A stretch of 52,431 nt of DNA from a virus: positions 1-52,431 of the IMG/VR virus record IMGVR_UViG_3300007513_000056; one strand, 5' to 3'. The translations under genes and the position numbers were made by a program. The notes below the pieces were generated by a model that saw nothing but the letters and a program-made list of their open reading frames with translations, was not told where the DNA came from and searched no databases. Positions 41,555-51,286 of the stretch are shown here, one piece after another. How positions within the stretch are numbered: the stretch's first letter is position 1; each line of letters begins with the position of its first letter.

Positions 41555-44176
41555 GTGGCCAGACCAAAATCAGCAACAGCGGAATTAAAAGGACTTCAAC
41601 AAAAGAAGAAATTGTTAGCGGATATTAATAAATCTGAAAAGCTGACTACTGCCCAAAAAAGAGAACAAAAAAAATTAACAAAAGAAATAGGTGATATAGA
41701 AAAGAAGTATGGTAAAGAAGTTGTTACGGCATTTGAAAGACGCGAAAAGATTGTTAAAAACTTAGTTAAAGATAAAAAAGAATCAGTAAATCTTGAAAAA
41801 CAATTAGTAGAATTTGGTAAAACTGCTGTTATTGGTGCTAAAGATTTAGCCTCAATAAGGGGAGTGATAGCGGATACTGCTAAACAAGAGTTCGACCAGG
41901 TTACAGACATTTCTGGTATAATGTTAGAGAATTTAGATACCGCTCGAGATTTAAATACCGCACAATTAGCCATTGGTACTAATATGTATGACCAATTGGA
42001 TATTGGGAGTCAACTGGGTGCTACCGAGAAAAAAATAGCCGAAGAAAGATTAAAATTGATGTCTGGTCAACATGATTTATCAGAAGACCAAGTTGATTTG
42101 GCTCTTGAAGCACTTGATATAGCCGAACAAGACTTAGAAACTCAGAAAAAAATACATAAATGGCAAACCGCACAAAATGACGCTCAAAAGAACCTTGGGA
42201 AAGGTATGAACGATATAAAAGACCAAGCTCAAGCGTTTGGTGCTCAAATAATGGCTATAGCGACAAACCCAATGGTTGCTATTGGAGCGGCCGCTGTAAT
42301 GGTTGGAAAAGCATTATACGACACATTCCAAGGAGCAATGGCCCTTAAAACCGAGTTAGGTATTAGTGACGAAGCGGCTATGGGTCTTCAAATGAATATC
42401 GCAGAAACTGCTAGAGCGTTTAAGATGGCTGGAGTCGAGTCTGCGGATGTAAAAGATGCGGCCATGGGATTAATGAATAATTTCGGTGGAATTAATGCAG
42501 TAACACCAGAATTGTTAGGTGGTATGGCTCAAATGAAAGCGGAATTAGGAGTTAGTGGTACTGCTGCCGCGAACTTAATGGTAGCGATGAAAGCAACAGG
42601 GGCCGCGTCACAAGAAGCCGCATTTGAAATGGCTAAGAGTGTCGGTCACTTAGCTCAAGCGGAAGGTGTTGCACCAGGTCAAGTAATGCAAGATTTAGCT
42701 AACAATACTGAAGCTTTCGCTTCATTCGCTAAAGATGGTGGTATGAATGTTGCTAAAGCGGCTATTCAAGCAAAGAAACTTGGTATTAATTTTGATACAT
42801 CGGTTAAGATAGCAGATAATCTATTAAATTTCGAATCAAGTATACAACAACAAATGGAAGCAGAGATTCTACTTGGTAAACAATTGAATCTCGATAAAGC
42901 TCGTCAATTAGCTCTTGCTGGTGATATAGAAGGTTTACAAAAAGAAGTATTAAAAAATGTAGGTTCTGAAGCAGAGTTTAATAATATGAACGTTCTTCAA
43001 AGAAGGGCGTTAGCTCAATCTATTGGGGTTAGTGTTACTGAATTATCTAAGATGGTTGCTAATCAAGCTAATATTAATTCACAGACAAAGACACAAGAGA
43101 AGTTTACTAATCTTATGGCTGCCGCAATGAAAGAAATAAGAAATCTCGGTGAAGATTTGTTAAAGATATGGCAATTAATAAAACCAATTATTATGGTTGC
43201 ATTAATACCAATTGGTGCGGCTGTTTGGGCGGTAATTAAACTTGTTGCTTTATTAGCCGAAGGTCTTAGTATACTCAATGAATGGACAGATGGTGGAGTT
43301 ACAGCGTTTTTAGGTGGTTTAGGTGCTATATTTCTGTTGACTAAGTTGATTGGTAAGACGAGTATTAAGAATGCTATAACGGAACGAATTGAGAAAATGA
43401 AAACTTGGGCCATGGAGAAGAAAAATTTAATATTTAAACAAGCTATGGACAAGGGTGGTTCTTCACCAACCACCGATACAGGTACAAAAGGTGACCCACT
43501 CGGATTTGTAAAGAAAATTAAACCAAAGAAGATATTAGCGGGGGCGGCCGCGATGTTGATTGTATCCGCCGCACTATTTGTTACAGCTAAAGCTCTACAA
43601 GAGTTTGGAAGTGTAGAGTGGAGTTCATTAGCTAAGGCTGGTGTTGCTTTACTCGGATTAGTAATAGTATTAGCCGCGATTGGAGCTATAATGATGAGTG
43701 GTGTTGGTGCTGTCGCTATTCTTGCAGGAGCCGCGGCCATGTTGGTTATTGCGGCATCATTACTTGTATTAGGACATGCTATACAAGCCATAGGAACTGG
43801 TTTCGGAATGTTAGCAGAAGGTATAAGTTCATTTACACCATTACTAACTACATTAGTTCCGTTAGCAGGTGGTATATTTATTTTAGCTGGAGCGTTTGGA
43901 GCGTTAGGAATTGGAATGGGTGCGTTAGCCATTGGAGCTCTTGCATTACTACCAGCTTTACCTGTATTGATGGCATTATCGGGAATTGGAATGTTAGGTA
44001 TGGCGTTAGCAGGTGGGGGAGAAGAAACAGGTCCAGAACCACCACCAATTACTGATATGGGAGTTACAAATGATAAGTTGGATGGTGTTATATCCGCTAT
44101 AGGACAATTACAAGCAGATAATAGAGTATTAATGGAACAATTAAATAATAAAGTTAAGAATTTAGGTACTGAATAA
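41555..44176 (+). CDS. Tape measure protein
   Basis: The 873-residue product starts at GTG, with AAGGA about 8 bases before it. Residues 1-230 are charged coiled coil. Then come alanine- and glycine-rich helices, including A-T-N-P-M-V-A-I-G-A-A-A-V-M-V-G-K-A-L-Y and many A-x-x-M-K-A-T-G-A repeats. From about residue 545 there are several hydrophobic, membrane-like segments (M-V-A-L-I-P-I-G-A-A-V-W-A-V, A-A-M-L-V-I-A-A-S-L-L-V-L-G, G-A-L-A-I-G-A-L-A-L-L-P). This is the usual build of tape measures, which set tail length and may form the channel in the host inner membrane. The 392-residue reverse ORF opposite the C-terminal part is a shadow. Confidence 0.85.
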   Translation: MARPKSATAELKGLQQKKKLLADINKSEKLTTAQKREQKKLTKEIGDIEKKYGKEVVTAFERREKIVKNLVKDKKESVNLEKQLVEFGKTAVIGAKDLASIRGVIADTAKQEFDQVTDISGIMLENLDTARDLNTAQLAIGTNMYDQLDIGSQLGATEKKIAEERLKLMSGQHDLSEDQVDLALEALDIAEQDLETQKKIHKWQTAQNDAQKNLGKGMNDIKDQAQAFGAQIMAIATNPMVAIGAAAVMVGKALYDTFQGAMALKTELGISDEAAMGLQMNIAETARAFKMAGVESADVKDAAMGLMNNFGGINAVTPELLGGMAQMKAELGVSGTAAANLMVAMKATGAASQEAAFEMAKSVGHLAQAEGVAPGQVMQDLANNTEAFASFAKDGGMNVAKAAIQAKKLGINFDTSVKIADNLLNFESSIQQQMEAEILLGKQLNLDKARQLALAGDIEGLQKEVLKNVGSEAEFNNMNVLQRRALAQSIGVSVTELSKMVANQANINSQTKTQEKFTNLMAAAMKEIRNLGEDLLKIWQLIKPIIMVALIPIGAAVWAVIKLVALLAEGLSILNEWTDGGVTAFLGGLGAIFLLTKLIGKTSIKNAITERIEKMKTWAMEKKNLIFKQAMDKGGSSPTTDTGTKGDPLGFVKKIKPKKILAGAAAMLIVSAALFVTAKALQEFGSVEWSSLAKAGVALLGLVIVLAAIGAIMMSGVGAVAILAGAAAMLVIAASLLVLGHAIQAIGTGFGMLAEGISSFTPLLTTLVPLAGGIFILAGAFGALGIGMGALAIGALALLPALPVLMALSGIGMLGMALAGGGEETGPEPPPITDMGVTNDKLDGVISAIGQLQADNRVLMEQLNNKVKNLGTE

Positions 44177-44177
44177 T

Positions 44178-46997
44178 ATGGCATTAGTAGATTTAGTAAG
44201 TGATTTATCACAAGGAGCAGGACAACCAATTGGTTCACCATCTGGTAATAATATGGGGTCTGCTACTGCACCACAACCAGTAGATTTCTTTCCAAATATA
44301 CATGCAACTGGATTCACAATGAATTTTGGAGGCCCACCAACATTATTTACTTTAAATGGTATACCAGAAGTGGTTGATACTAATCCAATAGGAAGACATA
44401 CCGCTGGACAAGACGTTGGTTTATATGAACCAGTTACAATGTCTAATATATCAAGACCAGACATCATTCCTTTTAACTTATCAGATATAAGTACACACGA
44501 AAGACCAGAATTGATTGATTGGTTTAATATTACCACAGAAAATAGCCCAAATGCAGAAAGAAGTCCGAGACAACCATTTAACTTTCCAAGTTTAGAAACA
44601 CCAAGTGCTTTTAATTCATATAATAGTAGTGGAACAATAGATACAGAATTATCAACCGAAGGACAATATGATAAGTTACCTTATAGAGATAATAATGTAA
44701 TAGGATTTGACCAACCTTTTATTATAAAGGATATTGGTAGTAAAGCAGGACTTGATGCTGTTAGTGGTATACCAGGAATTGGTATGGCTAGTGTTATGGT
44801 TGGTAGAACAATTGATGATGTTAAAAGGATAGGAAAATTTATATTTACACCACAAGGTATTACATTTGGAGTTAAACAATTTATATTTTATAAATTAAAT
44901 CCATTCCAACATACAAGAACTTGGAATCCATTGGGATTAGTATCAATTGTACCAATGGTACACGCAAGAAGTCATGGAACATTCAGTACTACGTTGATAG
45001 AAGCTATGGATGGTGCTAAAGATTTAATTGGTGATTTGAAAAAGGTAGGTTCGGACGCTGGAAAGGGTGTTGGACAGGCCGCAGGAGCCGCTTTAGATTT
45101 TTTACAAGGAGCGGCTAAGAGTACTATTCATTTTGCAGGTGATGCTGCCCAATTTGGAAAAGAAGCGTTTACTGCTGGGTCGAAAACAATTGCACCAATA
45201 CTTGAAAGATTTCGTACATACTTTCCACACAATGAACAAAGAGCTAAACTTGAAGCACCAAAAGAAACTTTACAAAATGAATCTAATGGATTTAAAATTG
45301 ATTGGACTAAGATTAAAACTACTACTAAGAATATATGGAGTAAAGGTAAAGATATAACAGTTACAATTGGTAAGGGTGCAATGAGTGTTGGTAAAAAAGC
45401 TTACGCTGGAGTTGGATGGGTAGGTGGTCATTTAAATGAGATGGATTGGGCTAGAGATGCACATCGTGGGCCACATACAAGATATCAAGATTCATTATCT
45501 ATTATTATGAGTGGTAAAGCTCAAGGGCCAGGTCTTGTATGGAAAAGTGTTGGTGATTTGGGTGAAGAACTAAATCAATCTGCACTTGGAAATGAAGATT
45601 CTCAATTATTATTTTGGAGTAACCTATGGGGAACTGATATACAAACAGATGATTGGGAAAGTGGTGTTGGTACTAATATTGGTAAGTATCATCATATGTC
45701 AATGTGGCCAGATAATAGAGAAGATGGTAATGGTATGTCTGTATTAATTGCTCGTGGTATGATATGGAAACACCATCCAAGTAGTGTTAGTGGTCAATCA
45801 AATCCCGTAGAAAGATTTCCTTCATTAGAAGTTAATCAAGCAAGGTATTTAAGTGTAGTTGATTCTAAACCTAATAGTATATCAGAATTTAATATACCAA
45901 GTAGTGTTATAAAACCAGTAATTGATGAGGATGACCCACAAAGATTATTAATACCACAACCACCAAGTATTGTAAATGATAGAGACCCAATTAGAAATTA
46001 TGCTATGTCTTCGTATGGACAATTACCAGGCGAAACTAATCCAAGGGATGAGGTTATTTATGAAAAGACATTAAAGACACCAAGAGAAAAGAATGATGAG
46101 TCTTTTACAACACCAGATGGTGATACAGTTAAAATGGAAAATGAGTTACAAAAGAGAACAGATGCTAAAGCTATAATGTATACTCTTGGTGAACCTGGTA
46201 AACCAGGTATGAAACCAGTATGGGATGATACTCTTGGATTGATAAAGAAAGGTCATACAAATAAATATGCAAATGAGTTGACCGATAATGTTAATATGAC
46301 ACCATACGGACAAGATTCAGAGTCAGATTTTATTCCATTTAAATTTAAAGATTTAGTTAATAATAAATGGATTGTATTTAGAGCAACTCTTGAAGGTATA
46401 AGTGATGCTGTTACACCAAATTGGAATGAAACTCAATATATAGGTAGACCAGATAAAGTTTATACATATGGTGGTGCTGATAGAGCAATAGGATTCTCTT
46501 TTAAAGTATTTCCAAACACAAAACAAGAGATGATTCCATTGTGGGAAAAATTAAATTATTTAATGGGTCTTGGTTATCCGGCGTGGAAGACTGTAGGAGA
46601 CCAAGGTGGTAGATTAATGACACCACCATTTGTTGAATTGACAATAGGTAATCTTTATAAGAATACACCAGGTTTAATAGATAATATTAGTTTTACTATA
46701 GAAGATAGTGGTGGTTGGGATATAGATTTACTTGCAAGTCAAATAGAAAAAGTACAATTACCAAAATTTGTAACAGTACAAATCGGATTTAAGTTTATTG
46801 GTAATTATGCGTTATCAATGACAGGTAAACATTTTGATTTAGATTGGTTGGATGGTACTAAACCATATGAAACATTTTTAAACGACCCATCTACTAATGA
46901 AGAAGGCAACGAAGTTGTTAGAATAGGTGGTGTTGAGACCGTAGTTAATGATTTAGTAGCTGTACAAGGCCCAACAGATATTAGAAGGTCATCATAA
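44178..46997 (+). CDS. Large baseplate/tail-tube-junction protein candidate
   Basis: The 939-residue product starts one base after the tape measure. The N-terminal third is Pro/Asn-rich, and a central helical Ala/Gly part follows (about 280-330). The C-terminal 250 residues form a tube-initiator-like domain: F-R-A-T-L-E-G-I-S-D, Y-I-G-R-P-D-K-V-Y-T-Y-G-G, L-W-E-K-L-N-Y-L, P-P-F-V-E-L-T-I-G-N and S-F-T-I-E-D. Position between the tape measure and the gp53-like gene suggests the role of T4 gp48/gp54 at the baseplate-tube junction. Length is far above those proteins, so extra domains have been added. Confidence 0.65.
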   Translation: MALVDLVSDLSQGAGQPIGSPSGNNMGSATAPQPVDFFPNIHATGFTMNFGGPPTLFTLNGIPEVVDTNPIGRHTAGQDVGLYEPVTMSNISRPDIIPFNLSDISTHERPELIDWFNITTENSPNAERSPRQPFNFPSLETPSAFNSYNSSGTIDTELSTEGQYDKLPYRDNNVIGFDQPFIIKDIGSKAGLDAVSGIPGIGMASVMVGRTIDDVKRIGKFIFTPQGITFGVKQFIFYKLNPFQHTRTWNPLGLVSIVPMVHARSHGTFSTTLIEAMDGAKDLIGDLKKVGSDAGKGVGQAAGAALDFLQGAAKSTIHFAGDAAQFGKEAFTAGSKTIAPILERFRTYFPHNEQRAKLEAPKETLQNESNGFKIDWTKIKTTTKNIWSKGKDITVTIGKGAMSVGKKAYAGVGWVGGHLNEMDWARDAHRGPHTRYQDSLSIIMSGKAQGPGLVWKSVGDLGEELNQSALGNEDSQLLFWSNLWGTDIQTDDWESGVGTNIGKYHHMSMWPDNREDGNGMSVLIARGMIWKHHPSSVSGQSNPVERFPSLEVNQARYLSVVDSKPNSISEFNIPSSVIKPVIDEDDPQRLLIPQPPSIVNDRDPIRNYAMSSYGQLPGETNPRDEVIYEKTLKTPREKNDESFTTPDGDTVKMENELQKRTDAKAIMYTLGEPGKPGMKPVWDDTLGLIKKGHTNKYANELTDNVNMTPYGQDSESDFIPFKFKDLVNNKWIVFRATLEGISDAVTPNWNETQYIGRPDKVYTYGGADRAIGFSFKVFPNTKQEMIPLWEKLNYLMGLGYPAWKTVGDQGGRLMTPPFVELTIGNLYKNTPGLIDNISFTIEDSGGWDIDLLASQIEKVQLPKFVTVQIGFKFIGNYALSMTGKHFDLDWLDGTKPYETFLNDPSTNEEGNEVVRIGGVETVVNDLVAVQGPTDIRRSS

Positions 46998-47290
46998 TGA
47001 ATAGATACGAATTTACAAAAATTAAAAAAGATAAAAATGGTAGACGTAGTTACAAAATAACAAGGTATCCAGAAATTAGAATACAAGATACTGATACTTT
47101 TCATTTCGCTAGAGACTTCGAGAGATTTGATTGGTTAGCTTATAAATACTATAAAGATTCATCTTTATGGTGGGTAATTGCTAAAGCTAATGGTTATTCC
47201 CACGAATCAAGGCCAAAGATTGGTGAAAAGATTCGTATACCAAGAAATATAGCTAGTATATTAGACGATTTTAGAAAAATCAATAAATAA
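46997..47290 (+). CDS. gp53: Baseplate wedge protein, gp53-like (LysM-type)
   Basis: The 97-residue product contains F-D-W-L-A-Y-K-Y-Y-K-D-S-S-L-W-W-V-I-A-K-A-N-G-Y, then G-E-K-I-R-I-P, the LysM-like fold of gp53. It is half as long as T4 gp53 (196) but has the core. The start overlaps the previous stop by one base (TAATG). Confidence 0.85.
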   Translation: MNRYEFTKIKKDKNGRRSYKITRYPEIRIQDTDTFHFARDFERFDWLAYKYYKDSSLWWVIAKANGYSHESRPKIGEKIRIPRNIASILDDFRKINK

Positions 47291-47298
47291 GGGTAAGT

Positions 47299-50200
47299 AT
47301 GTTAAACCTTTCGGAAATACATCCAGACGTTAGGAAAACACTACATAAAACAGAAAACGCTCTTGTAAGAGATGTTTCTGCGAATGTAGCACAAGGTAGT
47401 GTTGGTACTGCTATAAAGGATACTTATGCTAAAGCACCTTGGGTGAGGATGTTTTCACCTATAAACTCTACACAACAATATGCTTATTATACTAAAAAAG
47501 ACGCACCACCAGAAAATGCAGAACGACATGGAAAATTATTACAAGTAGGTGATATTAAACTTGGTACAGATGGTAAAGGATATATGTTGGAAGACAATCC
47601 GCGTGGTGGTATGGATGGTGTTTGTATAGTAGGTGGTGAGTTGGTAAAAGACACTATTGATTCACCAGAAGATGCTTTAAAACTTAGAACATTAAATGGG
47701 TTTTCAGAAATGTACGATAGAGTATTGTGGGATAAACAAGCATCTAACGAGTTAACATATGATACTGGTGGTAAAGTTAGAATAAATGAAGATAGATTTA
47801 GACCATTACCAGGCATAACATCTGTTAGTGTTGAATTTGCTGGTGGTACAAAAGCTATACGAAATGCAACAATAAATTGGGTTTGTCATTCTTATTCTGA
47901 TGTAGCAAGATTACAACCACATTTCTTAGGTCATGGTAAACCAATTATGTTGGAGTGGGGTTGGAGTTCTATAGAAGATTTTAATGCTATACAATTTTTT
48001 AGTAAAGATGAAATTCAAAGTGGTGAAGCTTATAATACAATTCAATCAAGAATATGGGCTAATAAAGGTAAATATGATGCCATGGCAGGTCTTGTCAAAA
48101 ACTTTGAATGGAAAACTCGTGATGATGGTGGTTTTGATTGTACAACAGAAGTAACTTCCTTGGGTGTAAATACTTTAGGACAACAAACAAAAAGTGAAGT
48201 AGCTCCATCCACAGACCCAGAAGAAAAAACTACTGAAGAAAAAGAAAAAGAGGGTGGAAGTACAATTGGTGGATATACACCAACATTAGAAGAATTTGTA
48301 GAACAATTAGATGATGAGATTGTTGGGTTATGTATGGAACCTGGTGTAATTTTTGGTAATGCTTGGAAAAGTGTAAGACCAATTACAGACCAACCACCTG
48401 GAATAATGAAAACCATATTAACCGATGGAATCAATAGAACAGTGGGGCCTTATGTATCTTGGGGTTGGATGGAAGATAATATTATAAGTAAATTTTTAGG
48501 TAAGGTAAATACTGATGGTAGGTTATTTTCTACATTTAGAAGTGTTATACCAGTAATGGAAAATGGTAAACCAAAAGAAATTGGTGATGAAGGTGGAGAA
48601 GAGTCTTGGAGATGGGAATCGGTGAGAATTTGTAATCATGAAGGTTTACTTACTTCTAATCCAGATAGATTTATATTTAAAGGACAATGGGTTACAGCAA
48701 ATAATATTGATATAAGTAAAGATTATGATACAGAAAAAATAACTCAAATGGTTAAGGATTTTGAAGATGCAGGTGATGGTAAAAGTTTTGATAATTTTGC
48801 TTGTCCAGATAATCCAGAAGAAGGATTTTTAAGAAATGTTATAATACACTGGGAAGAAATAAAAGAATCCTTTATAGGTGTAACTTCTATAGAAAGTGGT
48901 ATGCAAAATTTATTTAATAGAATGAATGAAGATTATGGTATTTGGAAACTAAAAGTTACTGATGCAACATTACCATCAACAAAACATGGTGCTGGTAGAG
49001 TTATGGTGATTGATGAAAACCATAGTGAAAATACGGTAGAAAATTTATTAGAGACTACAACGGGCGTGAGTAAATTAGTTGATGGAAAAGTAGAAGGTAA
49101 GTTGTTTGTATTCAATGTAATGAATGAAAAGAGTATTGTAAAGGGCCATTCATTAACAGCTAAACTACCAAGTTCAATGCAAACTGCGGCTATGTTTGGA
49201 GCGAATAATAAAGGAAATGCTCCAGCTGTTGCTGGTAATCCATCGTCTATTAGGTATGGTAAAGCTGTAGGTAAACATCCAGACCAATCTATTGGTGATA
49301 TGAAGATGGCGTGGCAATATGGTTCATTTGGTTATAATGGAGACCGAGATAGTATTGACAATATCATATCTGATGCAAATTCACCACTAAGTGTTGATGA
49401 TGGGCCACCATTATTAATAACAGCTAAAGCTAATGCAGAAAGTACGGATGTTACTACTGATGATAATGCTAATAAAGCTAGAGATGAGGCATTAGAAGAA
49501 GAAAAAAACAAACTTGCACAAGAGAAAGAATTTCAAACCAATATTGATAAAATTAAAAATAATGAAACAATATCAACCTCCAAACATGATGATAAAAAAA
49601 TGTATAATGATAAAGGATACTTAAAAGACGAAGGCGAATATAAGTGGAAAAGTATAATGAGAAAGATGATAACAACTGGTCCAACTGGTGTTTATAATGT
49701 TAGACCATTACTTATTCCATTGGAGATAGAAATACAAGTTACTGGAATAGGTGGTATAGTTCCTGGTAATGCGTTTACTACAAGTTATTTACCACCAGAA
49801 TATGATGGTTGGGTTGCATTTCAAGCTACAGATATATCACATTCCATAGGAACTGATGGTTGGACTACAACTATTAGAGGACTTATGAGAATGGCAGAAC
49901 ATGGGCCTACGGTGATAAAAGGTGATGAGATTACTATTGTAAAAAAAGAAGGACATGCTAAAATTGCACAAAATGTTAATCTTGATGAAACTGGTACAGT
50001 TGACCCACCAACAACTGATGAAGTTACTGAAGCGGAACATAGAGAACTTGAAACAGAAGAAGCTGCAGAATCTTTTGATAACAATAATCAAGTACCACGA
50101 CCTAAGATTCCAATACCATCAGAAGAAGAAGATATATTAGATGATTTACCAATAGATGAAGATTGGATGGATGAAGAATTAAAAGTTGATGAAAGATTAG

Positions 50201-50625
50201 CACGTGGTGATATAAAACCAACAGAACCACCACCAGTAAGACCTAAAATTGAAATACCAAGTGCAGATGAAGATATAGAGGGGGATGTTGATGAGGGTGA
50301 TACCAGCTTTGATGAGTTTGAAGATTTTTCAGATTTACCAGAACCACCACCACCAGCTGTTGAAGACCCATCTATACCACCAACTTATGATAGTTGGAGA
50401 ATCGATGCGGTAAAAGAGGGTGAATATACTACGGAGATGTGGACAGTAACATATGAAGCCGTTCAATATAAAACATTTACGGATGGGAGTGTTAGAGAAA
50501 CAAATAGAGGTCAAGCGTCAATCAAAAAGAAAGACCGAGAATCTGCTGACCGAACTGCAGACCAAGCCGCTCTTGGAACTGTAGGACATTGGCGTTGGAC
50601 TACAACAGGTAAATCTAAGATATAA
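47299..50625 (+). CDS. Baseplate hub protein candidate, very large
   Basis: In the 1108-residue product, residues about 165-215 read R-P-L-P-G-I-T-S-V-S-V-E-F, I-N-W-V-C-H-S-Y-S-D and H-G-K-P-I-M-L-E-W-G-W-S, and about 800-870 read P-L-E-I-E-I-Q-V-T-G-I-G-G-I, Y-L-P-P-E-Y-D, I-S-H-S-I-G-T-D-G-W-T-T-T-I-R-G. These suit a hub ring protein such as gp27/gp44 types. After about residue 890 an acidic, Pro-rich linker contains two copies of R-P-K-I-x-I-P-S-x-x-E-D-I, followed by a small C-terminal beta domain. Probably central baseplate, but the family is not certain. Confidence 0.65.
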   Translation: MLNLSEIHPDVRKTLHKTENALVRDVSANVAQGSVGTAIKDTYAKAPWVRMFSPINSTQQYAYYTKKDAPPENAERHGKLLQVGDIKLGTDGKGYMLEDNPRGGMDGVCIVGGELVKDTIDSPEDALKLRTLNGFSEMYDRVLWDKQASNELTYDTGGKVRINEDRFRPLPGITSVSVEFAGGTKAIRNATINWVCHSYSDVARLQPHFLGHGKPIMLEWGWSSIEDFNAIQFFSKDEIQSGEAYNTIQSRIWANKGKYDAMAGLVKNFEWKTRDDGGFDCTTEVTSLGVNTLGQQTKSEVAPSTDPEEKTTEEKEKEGGSTIGGYTPTLEEFVEQLDDEIVGLCMEPGVIFGNAWKSVRPITDQPPGIMKTILTDGINRTVGPYVSWGWMEDNIISKFLGKVNTDGRLFSTFRSVIPVMENGKPKEIGDEGGEESWRWESVRICNHEGLLTSNPDRFIFKGQWVTANNIDISKDYDTEKITQMVKDFEDAGDGKSFDNFACPDNPEEGFLRNVIIHWEEIKESFIGVTSIESGMQNLFNRMNEDYGIWKLKVTDATLPSTKHGAGRVMVIDENHSENTVENLLETTTGVSKLVDGKVEGKLFVFNVMNEKSIVKGHSLTAKLPSSMQTAAMFGANNKGNAPAVAGNPSSIRYGKAVGKHPDQSIGDMKMAWQYGSFGYNGDRDSIDNIISDANSPLSVDDGPPLLITAKANAESTDVTTDDNANKARDEALEEEKNKLAQEKEFQTNIDKIKNNETISTSKHDDKKMYNDKGYLKDEGEYKWKSIMRKMITTGPTGVYNVRPLLIPLEIEIQVTGIGGIVPGNAFTTSYLPPEYDGWVAFQATDISHSIGTDGWTTTIRGLMRMAEHGPTVIKGDEITIVKKEGHAKIAQNVNLDETGTVDPPTTDEVTEAEHRELETEEAAESFDNNNQVPRPKIPIPSEEEDILDDLPIDEDWMDEELKVDERLARGDIKPTEPPPVRPKIEIPSADEDIEGDVDEGDTSFDEFEDFSDLPEPPPPAVEDPSIPPTYDSWRIDAVKEGEYTTEMWTVTYEAVQYKTFTDGSVRETNRGQASIKKKDRESADRTADQAALGTVGHWRWTTTGKSKI

Positions 50626-50630
50626 TAATT

Positions 50631-51257
50631 ATGCCTAAATCAACTGGATTATTAAAAAAATTAAATAGAACTGCTAATAGAATAGAAACTATGGCAGGTA
50701 AGACTGGTGTAAATGCATTTAAATATATTGATAAAGCGTGGGTTAGTCCAAATATACCATATCACATATATTATATGCCTGATGGAAGAGAGATTTATGC
50801 AACTGAAATGGAATTTAATGAATTTAAATCTGAAGTGATTGTGAGACACAAAGGTGAAACAGACTACAAAAGATATCAGAAAACTTTACAAAAGAGTGAT
50901 AGATATGTTCCAGTTAGTCATAAACCAAGTGCTAAAAAATCTGATATTAAGAAAGGTTTTATGGAACGTTGTTTTGTAAAACCAGCTTCTACTGAAAATG
51001 CGTTAGTTACTGAAGTTGACCCTGTAGGATTTAAGGGTATACCAGACACATATAAGAAAATTAAAATTAGATGGCAAATAAAAGGTAAACGTGATGATGT
51101 TTCTTCTAAAAATATAAATCAAATACAAAAAGCTGATAGAATAGTACCAGGTGTTTCTGAGTTACCTATATCAGCGTTGGATGAATATAGAATTTCAACA
51201 AAAGAAGAAAAAAAGTATCTTTTAGAAAAAAAGCTTGAACGTATGAACAAATACTAA
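50631..51257 (+). CDS. Basic protein at the end of the baseplate operon, unknown
   Basis: The 208-residue product is lysine-rich, with W-V-S-P-N-I-P-Y-H-I-Y-Y-M-P-D-G-R-E-I near residue 38 and E-V-I-V-R-H-K-G-E-T-D-Y. It is 5 bases after the hub gene and probably structural. No family recognised. Confidence 0.65.
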   Translation: MPKSTGLLKKLNRTANRIETMAGKTGVNAFKYIDKAWVSPNIPYHIYYMPDGREIYATEMEFNEFKSEVIVRHKGETDYKRYQKTLQKSDRYVPVSHKPSAKKSDIKKGFMERCFVKPASTENALVTEVDPVGFKGIPDTYKKIKIRWQIKGKRDDVSSKNINQIQKADRIVPGVSELPISALDEYRISTKEEKKYLLEKKLERMNKY

Positions 51258-51268
51258 ACTATTTATTT
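51258..51268 (+). promoter_or_regulatory. Candidate promoter of thyX (variant)
   Basis: ACTATTTATTT lies one base after the upstream stop and 29 bases before the thyX ATG. Confidence 0.35.
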
Positions 51269-51286
51269 CTAAATAAAGGTTATATT

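Noticed and set aside
43063-44241. 392-residue reverse-strand ORF opposite the tape measure C-terminus
   Set aside because: It arises from Ala/Gly-rich codons on the sense strand. No minus-strand genes are supported anywhere in the window.
4356-51268. T4-type late promoters (TATAAATA) on the minus strand
   Set aside because: The TATTTATA cores would then drive minus-strand transcription, but no minus-strand genes exist. A + strand motif fits the gene layout better.
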